Shown: piece by piece, positions 18,356-25,768 of the stretch
Layout: each line of letters opens with the position of its first letter
How positions within the stretch are numbered: the stretch's first letter is position 1
NCBI GenBank assembly: GCA_963676655.2
Contig: CAXXKX010000003.1
Span: 1,798,001 to 1,862,000 of the forward strand
DNA from: G963676655 sp963676655
GTDB taxonomy: Bacteria; Verrucomicrobiota; Lentisphaeria; Victivallales; Victivallaceae
DNA: 64,000 nt
Direction: 5' to 3'
Notes under the pieces: generated by a model
Told to the model about the DNA's origin: nothing
Seen by the model: the letters and a program-made list of their open reading frames with translations, nothing else
Databases searched by the model: none
Program-made: the position numbers and the translations under genes

Positions 18356-21300
18356 TTAATTTTTATCAAAACTGAAATCATCGAAAAATACCCGCCCGTT
18401 GCCAGTATTACTCATGCCGACAGTGCAGAGTAAAAATTTTGTTTTTGCCCATTTCCCTTTTTGCGGAATGGTATATTGCAAAGTCAATTCCTGCCATTTA
18501 CCATGCGTATCTGCACCTTTTATTTTGACCGATTTTGGCGGTAATCCTAAAAAATGACGCTTTTCGTCCTGGGCTTGAATTCCCAAACTGAAAACACTAT
18601 CAGGCTCCGACTTTAACACTTTCACCCAGATTTTTACAATACAATTATCTCCGGGAGCGGCCGGAACACGTTTTAGAAAACAAAAACTTGATTTTTTCGG
18701 ATTTGATTGTTCAGTTCTTATCTCCGTGCAGCCGCCGGCTTTGTGCCCCTGTTTTTTATTGTGCAGAAATTCACCTTTGGAGTTACTGCTTTGCCAACTG
18801 CTCCATTTGCGATAACTGAAATCATCATTTGTTTTGATTGATTCAGGCGGAAAAGCTACTATCCTGAAGCCGCGTGCCGGTACAGTAATCTTAAAACAAC
18901 CGTTTCTGGTTTGGATATCCTGATCAGTATATTCTTCTCGAACAATATAATTTCCTTTTTTCAAGGCATTCAAATCAATCGTGGAGTCATGAGAGCGGAG
19001 GTCTTTGTTAGTCAGCATTAAAACGTAATGGGCATTGGGGCATTCATACCATGTAACATGGACGTTCGGGTTGGAAGATTTGATCCTGGACTGTTCGTAG
19101 TAAAGGTGGCACTTGACTTCAGGCGAAGCAAAATCATATTTTTCCAGAGCATTCCAGATTTTATACATCACCTTGCCGGCCGCCCATAATTTGACGGATT
19201 CAATATCATTGGCCAACAACATGCACATCATTGCCTCAGTATACTCCGGCTTCTTGAAATATTCCATTTTAGCGTAGCCCAGCGCGGGCGAAAAAAGTAC
19301 TCCGGTTCCAAGTATTCTGCGATTGTATTCAGTACGATAAAGCACATCGGGAAGTTCGTCAGTATAGCCGTAAGGATTACGCCTGAGCATGCCGCCATGC
19401 TGTTCGCCGGGATACCAGTAATCGCCCAGGCCGGAGAGCATTGGGAAAAAACTACGTTGGGCGTGCAGCCACACCAGGCGGTTATTTCGATGGCACAGCT
19501 TAACCGTTCTTTTGATCAGTTCGCGTTTATTGAGAATACTGAATGTTTTGATCTCTCTCCCGAATTTGTCCTTAAACAAGCAATGGTGGTGCCGATTCGC
19601 ACAAAGCCGGTTCCCGCAAAGGTCATAATAAATCATGCTGACCCTGTCGCCATATTTGTTATTGAACAATTTCTGAATATTGTTGATTATATAGTCGTTA
19701 AACGACGTTTTATTACAAGCACTGGCGGTAAAACATTTGATTTGGTTTACCTTTCCGTCTTTTTTAATTTGTTTATAGGTGAAATTATAAATATATGCTC
19801 CAGGCACGTTCCAGTATTTGTTGAAATAAACCGCTACCGGCGATGCCGTCGTCAGGGCATCCGCAAAGCCATAGACGGCGACAGATCCGGGTGCCTTGCG
19901 GCGCATATAGCGCTCAAATCCTTCGGAAGGACAATAAGTCCCGACTCCGTCAAAACCTTCACCACTATAACAGAGCAGTTTGGTTGGTTCGGGGCGACTA
20001 TTATCATGAATCCTTAATAAACGATTTTTCTCCGGCAGCGGTCGAGTCGGAGTGGCGATAAACAGGGCTTGATATGGTACCGCTTCCGGCAGTTGGGTTT
20101 TTTGTGAGATCATATCGACTTCACATTTCCCGGTTTTTGTATTTGCTTTTAATACCTTTTCATTATCGCCATACCTCCAGTTGCCATCATTCGGGGTCGA
20201 CCAGCAAAAACCGCCCTCCTTTGAAACCAGCCATAGTTCGGTAACGCTTTCATTGCTGGAAATTTTTGGAAATGGGAAGCTGAATTCGCCGGAACGATTC
20301 CTGCGTAATACCGGGGTCATCAGATACTTGGAAAACTTCGGTTTTACCTGCCAGCGAAGCTTCATTGAATTAATTACGGGCCTGTTGTTGATTGTAAAAT
20401 CAGTTTTTATAAATCCGTCAAACTCAACTCTGGTTGTATAATTCAAAGAGAAATCGGAGGCCTGCCCTTTTCCGGAAAATTCAACCCATGATTTTCCAAG
20501 TTTCATTCCGGTTTTTTCATATTTTATCCCGGCTTTGCCATTAGCGGTTTCAATCTCAATCTCAGGCGGAGAAACAAACAAAGGCTGACCTTTAACAAGA
20601 ATTTTTTCAGGGAATGGGCCAGCCCCGAATTTATAGATACGATTCCAAATCTTCACCGTGCGGTCTTTGCTGATCTCCATTGGCGTCCACGGCTTCGGAA
20701 CGATGTCTTCCTCGCCAATTCCGTTATTAGCATAAGACAGGTCGGGGACATTGATTGTTTTTGTAACTTTTTCAATTTTTCCATCGGGGAACTTTAGGTT
20801 CGCGCTAAAAGTATATTTACCGGATTTTTTTATCCCGGAAAGAATTCGATTTTCGATAATATTTTTGACTTTCCATGCGCCAGTTTTATTGAATTTATCA
20901 GGCCCGCAGAGTTGATAATTAAGAAGGCACTGGCCGCTTTTGAGCTGTTTTTTCTGTTTCTCATTCAGGGCAGTGAAATCAAAGATGATTTCCATGCGGT
21001 CAAGCTTGCTGTTTCCCTCATCAACCCCGTTTAATTCAAGGCTGAAATTTTCTATTTGTAACGCCTTTTCTGTCTTTAAGAGTTTTAAATAGTTATTTTT
21101 AATTTCCAGGTCGGTTAAGGGCCGCGAATAAATTTTTACGTCATCTACGGCATTTTGCCATAATTTAACATCGTTATAAAATTCGCTTCTTATTCCAAGA
21201 TATGATTTGGAATTATCAGCTTTCAACCCCAAGGTTTTACCAACTTTCACCGGCAGCATATTTTCCGCGGCTTTTTTACCATTCAGGAATATCGCGGTCT

Positions 21301-21880
21301 GTTTGGGCGACCAGGTGACGGCGATTTGGAACCATTGTTCTTTTTTTATTCCATTTAAATACGCGGCAACTCTGCCAACAGTACCCCAGCCATGTGGCGG
21401 TTCTGAGCTTCGCCAATCAAAGTAAACTGCATCACCGTATTCGTAAAGCTTGTAATTTACAAACTGTTCTCCTTGAACAAAATGAATTTCAGCTAAAGCA
21501 ATATTTCCGCGTTTTTTCCCGTTTGTAATTTTATCTTCATGATTATAGTTTTTCCCGCAAATCCACATTGTCAAAGACCCTTGACGCAAATCCACATTCT
21601 TGTCTACTTTGAACTTCAAGTCTTCCCCGTTTAAAGCCTGAAAAGCCTGCCGGGTGTCAAATCCAATTATCCCTCTCAAGCCAAGATTAACATTTTTCAA
21701 CGTGGTTGAAACGGCATCGCCTTTGGCGAAGTCCGCGTTAAGGTCACGGTTGTCAAAAGTTACGCAAAAAGTTAAATCCCTGTCTTTAATTTTTTCTTTC
21801 AGCGGCAGATTTCGAAATTCGGAACCATAAATACTATGAACAGACAATGCCATCATTAACAAACAAACAAGTAAAATCAT
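18356..21880 (-). CDS. Secreted LamG-DUF6067 protein with C-terminal binding module
   Basis: The 1174-aa protein has a signal peptide (1-19), a LamG-type domain (about 35-265), a linker, a DUF6067 region (about 385-980, with DIVPKPWTP and VKIWNRIYKFG matching EVPPPWTP/VWGRE of the other copies) and a C-terminal jelly-roll-like binding module (about 1020-1174). The last module is closely related to the stand-alone 183-aa protein encoded just upstream (shared KKSSFCFLK, HFLGLPP and FDDFSF). The ATG follows GGAGGG by 7 bases. It closes a four-gene leftward operon: regulator, pseudopilin, binding module, this protein. A glycan hydrolase or binding role outside the cytoplasm is inferred. Confidence 0.8.
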   Translation of the reverse strand: MILLVCLLMMALSVHSIYGSEFRNLPLKEKIKDRDLTFCVTFDNRDLNADFAKGDAVSTTLKNVNLGLRGIIGFDTRQAFQALNGEDLKFKVDKNVDLRQGSLTMWICGKNYNHEDKITNGKKRGNIALAEIHFVQGEQFVNYKLYEYGDAVYFDWRSSEPPHGWGTVGRVAAYLNGIKKEQWFQIAVTWSPKQTAIFLNGKKAAENMLPVKVGKTLGLKADNSKSYLGIRSEFYNDVKLWQNAVDDVKIYSRPLTDLEIKNNYLKLLKTEKALQIENFSLELNGVDEGNSKLDRMEIIFDFTALNEKQKKQLKSGQCLLNYQLCGPDKFNKTGAWKVKNIIENRILSGIKKSGKYTFSANLKFPDGKIEKVTKTINVPDLSYANNGIGEEDIVPKPWTPMEISKDRTVKIWNRIYKFGAGPFPEKILVKGQPLFVSPPEIEIETANGKAGIKYEKTGMKLGKSWVEFSGKGQASDFSLNYTTRVEFDGFIKTDFTINNRPVINSMKLRWQVKPKFSKYLMTPVLRRNRSGEFSFPFPKISSNESVTELWLVSKEGGFCWSTPNDGNWRYGDNEKVLKANTKTGKCEVDMISQKTQLPEAVPYQALFIATPTRPLPEKNRLLRIHDNSRPEPTKLLCYSGEGFDGVGTYCPSEGFERYMRRKAPGSVAVYGFADALTTASPVAVYFNKYWNVPGAYIYNFTYKQIKKDGKVNQIKCFTASACNKTSFNDYIINNIQKLFNNKYGDRVSMIYYDLCGNRLCANRHHHCLFKDKFGREIKTFSILNKRELIKRTVKLCHRNNRLVWLHAQRSFFPMLSGLGDYWYPGEQHGGMLRRNPYGYTDELPDVLYRTEYNRRILGTGVLFSPALGYAKMEYFKKPEYTEAMMCMLLANDIESVKLWAAGKVMYKIWNALEKYDFASPEVKCHLYYEQSRIKSSNPNVHVTWYECPNAHYVLMLTNKDLRSHDSTIDLNALKKGNYIVREEYTDQDIQTRNGCFKITVPARGFRIVAFPPESIKTNDDFSYRKWSSWQSSNSKGEFLHNKKQGHKAGGCTEIRTEQSNPKKSSFCFLKRVPAAPGDNCIVKIWVKVLKSEPDSVFSLGIQAQDEKRHFLGLPPKSVKIKGADTHGKWQELTLQYTIPQKGKWAKTKFLLCTVGMSNTGNGRVFFDDFSFDKN

Positions 21881-21988
21881 TTATCGACCCTCCAAAAAGG
21901 TTTTGAGTTATGAATATTTATAGTAGTATAATTATTAAATTTGAGTCCAGACACAGTCTGTGACGGGAGAAGTAAATTAGTTTTATGT

Positions 21989-22540
21989 TTATTTTTTTTC
22001 ACTTTCAAAAAAACTGAAATCATCAAATAAAACCTGTCCGTCCTTGTTGTTATTCATGCCTATTGTACATAAAAGGTAAGCTGCTTCCGCCCATTTTCCT
22101 TTTGATGGAACAGTAAAGGTTAAAACCATGCGCTTCCAGTCTTCGGGAGCATTCTCTCCTTTTAATTTGACACTGACCGGAGGGAGTCCGAGAAAATGTT
22201 TTTTCTTGTCCTGACCTTGAATCCCTAAATAAAAATTACTGTCGGGATCTGTTTTAAGCACTTTTATCCATACAATTGCGTTATAGGTTTTGCCCGGCTT
22301 GACTGCGAAGTGCTTCAGGAAACAGAAGCTTGATTTTTTCGGATTATCGCTTTCGGTAATAATCTCCAGGCATCCCTTGGCATTGTGCCCGTCGTTTTTG
22401 TTATGTAAAAACTTCCCAACAGATTTTTTACTTTTCCAGCTTCCCATGCTTGTCCGGGAAAAATCATTGCTATACTCTACTGCGGCTGTAGTAAAAATTA
22501 CTCCTGCAGCCAGCCCCCATGTAAAAATAATTCTTTTCAT
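21989..22540 (-). CDS. Secreted stand-alone carbohydrate-binding-like module
   Basis: The 183-aa protein has a signal peptide (about 1-20) and then a single domain that is a paralogue of residues 1020-1174 of the next gene's product: shared stretches include GKFLHNK/GEFLHNK, NPKKSSFCFLK, HFLGLPP, KGKWA and LFDDFSF/FFDDFSF. The fold looks like the CBM4/9/22 type jelly roll, but the ligand is unknown. It starts 33 bp after the pseudopilin stop and ends 108 bp before the DUF6067 gene. A role as a soluble or surface glycan-binding partner is inferred. Confidence 0.75.
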   Translation of the reverse strand: MKRIIFTWGLAAGVIFTTAAVEYSNDFSRTSMGSWKSKKSVGKFLHNKNDGHNAKGCLEIITESDNPKKSSFCFLKHFAVKPGKTYNAIVWIKVLKTDPDSNFYLGIQGQDKKKHFLGLPPVSVKLKGENAPEDWKRMVLTFTVPSKGKWAEAAYLLCTIGMNNNKDGQVLFDDFSFFESEKK

Positions 22541-22573
22541 GAAAAAACCTTGTTTTTGAAATTATCTTTTTAG

Positions 22574-23287
22574 TTAAAGTCCATATTTCCACCATGAAGT
22601 ATCGCATATATAATCATAGTGACTCTGACTGTTGAAAGAGTCGACATGACCATCTGCAAAACCGATATTAAAGCGCCCGTTATGACGAAAATCCGTGTAA
22701 GCGTCAGCATATGTTTTCAGTTTCGTAATCCCATAGTAATAAGCCATAGTAATTTTGCTGCCATCGTCTTTTTTGACCTTTGTATCCCCGATAATTCCGG
22801 TGACTGACGGTTTCTTGATATGGACTTCATTCCTTGGAACCGCAACATATGCGGTTCCCGCGTTTAAATATCCCAAACGCCATTCAAGTTGTAAGTTTAC
22901 CGCGACACGATTGCCGTTCTTATCGGTCCGCCAATCATAGCCTGAACCTATGCCCCCAACGGTCGTATGTATCGGGTTTGCACTGGGACAGGAAAACACT
23001 CTGCTGGCAACTTTTGCATAATTTCCGGAATTGAGTTTCCCGTCAAATGTTTTTAACTCTAACGAGCCTGCGCTGGTATAAGAAGGAAAGAAAGATTTGT
23101 AATCATTCATATACATTTTTATTGCAAGGCCAAGCTGTTTGAGTTGAGACGTGCAGGCTATTGCTTTGGCCTTGTCGCGAGCCTTGTTTAAAGCGGGAAG
23201 TAGCATGCTGGCCAGAATTGCTATAATAGCAATGACTACAAGTAGTTCTATTAATGTAAAGATGCTCATCTTTTTACACTTTTTCAT
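22574..23287 (-). CDS. Pseudopilin-like protein (DUF1559-like)
   Basis: The 237-aa protein begins MKKCKKMSI and then FTLIELLVVIAIIAILAS. The position before Phe is Ile, not the usual Gly of prepilin-peptidase sites. The C-terminal part contains DFRHNGRFNIGFADGHVDS with the conserved H and DGH. GGAGATGGA lies just upstream of the ATG. It begins 17 bp after the GntR/LacI regulator and is followed by a secreted binding module and a DUF6067 protein, the same order as at 55-61 kb. Membrane-anchored by its N-terminal helix; the true job of these proteins is not known. Confidence 0.83.
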   Translation of the reverse strand: MKKCKKMSIFTLIELLVVIAIIAILASMLLPALNKARDKAKAIACTSQLKQLGLAIKMYMNDYKSFFPSYTSAGSLELKTFDGKLNSGNYAKVASRVFSCPSANPIHTTVGGIGSGYDWRTDKNGNRVAVNLQLEWRLGYLNAGTAYVAVPRNEVHIKKPSVTGIIGDTKVKKDDGSKITMAYYYGITKLKTYADAYTDFRHNGRFNIGFADGHVDSFNSQSHYDYICDTSWWKYGL

Positions 23288-23304
23288 TTTTCCATCTCCA
23301 TTCC

Positions 23305-24411
23305 TTATTGATTTAAAATTTTTACCGAATCACGCTCCATTATGTGAGGACAAATAATAATTTCTTTTTCTTTGCTTTCATCAGTCAGCATTTCAACCGC
23401 TTTTTTCGCCATAAAAGATTCATTTATTGACACAGAAGTAAGCGGTGGAACAACTTTATTACACCAGGGTGTGTTAAAAAAACCAACTAAAGAAATATCT
23501 GCCGGAACAGACAGGTTTAATTTTTGCAAAGCGGGAATAACACTATTACAAGCATGTGAGTCGTATGCCGTCCCGGCCGCAGTCGGTAGGATTCCCTGTT
23601 CTATATACTGTTTAAGGACTGTTTCCACATCGTCTCCAGCCATTAAGCGTTCCGGGATTTGTTTGTCAAAGTTAATATTTTCAGAAAGACAAACTTCTTC
23701 AAACCCTCTCATCATTTGTTGCTGAGGAGATCCCAGGATGCCTATTTTGGTTCGTTCTTTTCCCGGGAAAAAAGTTAATTTGCGATGACCCCTGTTTATA
23801 AAATACCAGGCAAGGCGCCGCCCCCCTTCAACATAATCAACCAATATGTATTTTGCCCCGGCAATTCTGGATTCATGTTGATAGCGATGTATAAAAACTA
23901 AATTCCTCAGGTTCTTGGCGCTGTTTCGCAAAACATTGAACGGCACCGATTCATCTCCGTCAACAATAAGGCCATAAGGGTTATCTTTCAACATATTTTT
24001 AACCATTTTAACAAGTATGTTTTTGTCAACCCTGGAAATCGCGCGGACAAAAATATCGTTATTAAAAAGAACTGGATACATATTGCGTTCTGCCAGAGAT
24101 TGCGCGATAACAGCGCCTATGGTACCAAAAACATCGCCTTCGCTGAGCAATAGCAACCCTACAGCGCCGATATATTTATCTTCTTCGCTGTCGGAGACTA
24201 CTGAACCGCGTCCCGGAGCCCTGGTAATTAAACCTTCAGAAGCCAATATGGACAGGCCGTTGGCGACGGTGCGTTTGTTTACCTTGAATTCTTTGGCCAG
24301 AACAGTATCCGCTTTCAAACGTTCACCTGGTTTAATTTTCCCGGACAATATATATTCACGCATTTTATCCGCTATCAATATATGCTTGGGTGCAAATCCT
24401 AGATCCAACAC
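23305..24411 (-). CDS. GntR/LacI hybrid transcription regulator
   Basis: The 368-aa protein starts with GTG (24409-24411) preceded by AAGGAG at a 5-base gap. It has an N-terminal GntR winged helix (about 8-72, with GERLKADTVLAKEFKVNKR and GLITRAPGRGSVV) and a LacI-type sensor domain (about 80-365). It is the first gene of the operon down to 18.36 kb. Consensus promoter boxes and two palindromes in its leader indicate autoregulation, and with it regulation of the whole operon. Confidence 0.88.
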   Translation of the reverse strand: MLDLGFAPKHILIADKMREYILSGKIKPGERLKADTVLAKEFKVNKRTVANGLSILASEGLITRAPGRGSVVSDSEEDKYIGAVGLLLLSEGDVFGTIGAVIAQSLAERNMYPVLFNNDIFVRAISRVDKNILVKMVKNMLKDNPYGLIVDGDESVPFNVLRNSAKNLRNLVFIHRYQHESRIAGAKYILVDYVEGGRRLAWYFINRGHRKLTFFPGKERTKIGILGSPQQQMMRGFEEVCLSENINFDKQIPERLMAGDDVETVLKQYIEQGILPTAAGTAYDSHACNSVIPALQKLNLSVPADISLVGFFNTPWCNKVVPPLTSVSINESFMAKKAVEMLTDESKEKEIIICPHIMERDSVKILNQ

Positions 24412-24419
24412 AATTACTC

Positions 24420-24448
24420 CTTAGGCTAAGATTGAGTTAGTAACTAAC
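24420..24448. promoter_or_regulatory. Candidate double operator of the regulator at 23.3-24.4 kb
   Basis: Two palindromes lie between the -10 box and the start codon: CTTAG-G-CTAAG (24420-24430) and GTTAG-TAA-CTAAC (24436-24448). A further TAGCCTAA at 24456-24463, overlapping the -10 region, mirrors TTAGGCTA at 24421-24428. The arms resemble each other, as expected for tandem binding of one dimeric repressor. Confidence 0.55.
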
Positions 24449-24451
24449 CTA

Positions 24452-24480
24452 ATTATAGCCTAAGTTTTTAATTTTGTCAA
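24452..24480 (-). promoter_or_regulatory. Consensus sigma70 promoter of the regulator at 23.3-24.4 kb
   Basis: On the complement a perfect TTGACA (24475-24480), a 17-base spacer and a perfect TATAAT (24452-24457). With operators directly downstream it fits a strong promoter kept off by its own product. Confidence 0.8.
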
Positions 24481-24595
24481 TGCCTTTATTTAAAAAACAG
24501 AGAAAAACCTTTTCCCCGGATATGTTTGACGTTGCCGATAAAAGTAAAAAAGAAAAAAAATTTTAAATTATTCCGCCCCGGCACGTTGCCGGACT

Positions 24596-24717
24596 GGATC
24601 CAATGCAGGAGCGTTGGTCGCCGCTTGCGGCGAAAGTAAGTTACGTGTTAAACAGTTCAGTCCGCACGAAGTGATGGTTTTGAAAAACAATTCAGAGTTT
24701 TTCAAAAGCGTTGAACG
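24596..24717 (-). repeat. Multi-hairpin intergenic repeat, copy B
   Basis: The 24.48-24.81 kb gap has no gene. On the complement it holds the blocks CGTTCAACG, CATCACTTCG, CTTACTTTCGCC and GGCGACCA in the order found in copy A (17877-18021). The intervening hairpins differ: TTTTGAAAAAC/GTTTTTCAAAA replaces TTGATTT/AAATCAA, and CGCCGC/GCGGCG replaces CGCC/GGCG. The rest of the gap is AT-rich with no recognisable feature. Confidence 0.55.
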
Positions 24718-24808
24718 CAGGGCGTAATTCGCGGTAATTCGGCGTTATCTACTTTCGGTCCCGTCATGTTTAGCAGGTCCGTTAACAATATCAGATATGG
24801 CATGGAAA

Positions 24809-25663
24809 TTATGATTTTTTAATCCTGCTTCGCCACTTGCCCGGAGGCATTCCGGTTTTTCCTTTAAACCAGGTTGTGAAGTATTTAACATCAGTAAAAC
24901 CGCCGATAGCAGCGATGTTGTCTATCGGCATGGAGGTGGAGGACAACAGGTCTTGCGCCAGCATGAAACGCTGCTGATCGATGAATTCATGCGCCGGCAT
25001 TCCGGTTACTTTTTTGAAAGCCCGGCATAAAGTGGTGCGGTCAACTCCAAAACGTTCAGCCAGTTGACTGACGTTGCTGTCCAGTCTATGAAGAGAATTG
25101 ATATAATCTATGACCGAGGCCACCAGAGCCTGATGTGTATCGTTTCTGATGTAAGACTCCCGCAAAGGTTCCTTGCCGGCGGCCCCAACCAGCCGGAACA
25201 TCAGTTCCAATTGACGGGAAACCGTTCTGGCCGGATCAGCAATATGTTTATGCATCAAGTGAAAAGTCTGCTCCGCCAAAGCCGGGTCATTCAGGGTAAT
25301 CGCCGCTTTTGTTCTGGTCAGGCCGAACTGCCGCATGAAATCCACGGCGGCCGGGCCGCCGAACTGAATTTCCAGCCACTCCCAACTGGTGCTTTTCCCG
25401 GTCTGGCTGAATTCAATTTTTTCACTCGGCAGCGCGTAAAACATGTCGCCTTTCACTACCTCGTAAGTTTTGTCGTGCATATTGACGATCCAGTGTCCGG
25501 AAGTAATTATCCTGAGAGTTATGCCGGAGGGCTGCGGCTGCAAAGAATGGTAATGGCCTTGTCCTCTCACCCAGTTGGTTTTGAAAGGCCATACACCGAT
25601 GTATTCCGGCAGGGGGTCATAAAACCAGAAACGGGATTCGTAAACATTTTCTTCCGAACTCAT
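24809..25663 (-). CDS. AraC-family transcription regulator
   Basis: The 284-aa protein has a cupin-like sugar-sensing N-terminal half (about 30-170; YEVVKGDMFYALPSEKIEF) and a C-terminal AraC DNA-binding domain (about 185-284) with VSQLAERFGVDRTTLCRAF and IAAIGGFTDVKYFTTWFK, ending TGMPPGKWRSR. It is divergent from the GH95-type gene (105 bp between starts), which it probably activates. The effector sugar is unknown. Confidence 0.88.
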   Translation of the reverse strand: MSSEENVYESRFWFYDPLPEYIGVWPFKTNWVRGQGHYHSLQPQPSGITLRIITSGHWIVNMHDKTYEVVKGDMFYALPSEKIEFSQTGKSTSWEWLEIQFGGPAAVDFMRQFGLTRTKAAITLNDPALAEQTFHLMHKHIADPARTVSRQLELMFRLVGAAGKEPLRESYIRNDTHQALVASVIDYINSLHRLDSNVSQLAERFGVDRTTLCRAFKKVTGMPAHEFIDQQRFMLAQDLLSSTSMPIDNIAAIGGFTDVKYFTTWFKGKTGMPPGKWRSRIKKS

Positions 25664-25768
25664 TTTTAAACCGCCTGTGCATCAAAATTGGAATTGCTTA
25701 AATATAAACATAACTTTATATTATATATAACGTACATCAATAATTAAAATATAACAAGAGGTTTTACC

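Noticed and set aside
19397..20017. 206-aa frame opposite the 1174-aa DUF6067 gene
   Set aside because: Antisense of a gene with clear domains; no own features.
21948..21960. CAGAC-ACA-GTCTG palindrome as terminator or operator
   Set aside because: The stem is only 5 bp, without a U-tract and without a second copy near the neighbouring promoters.
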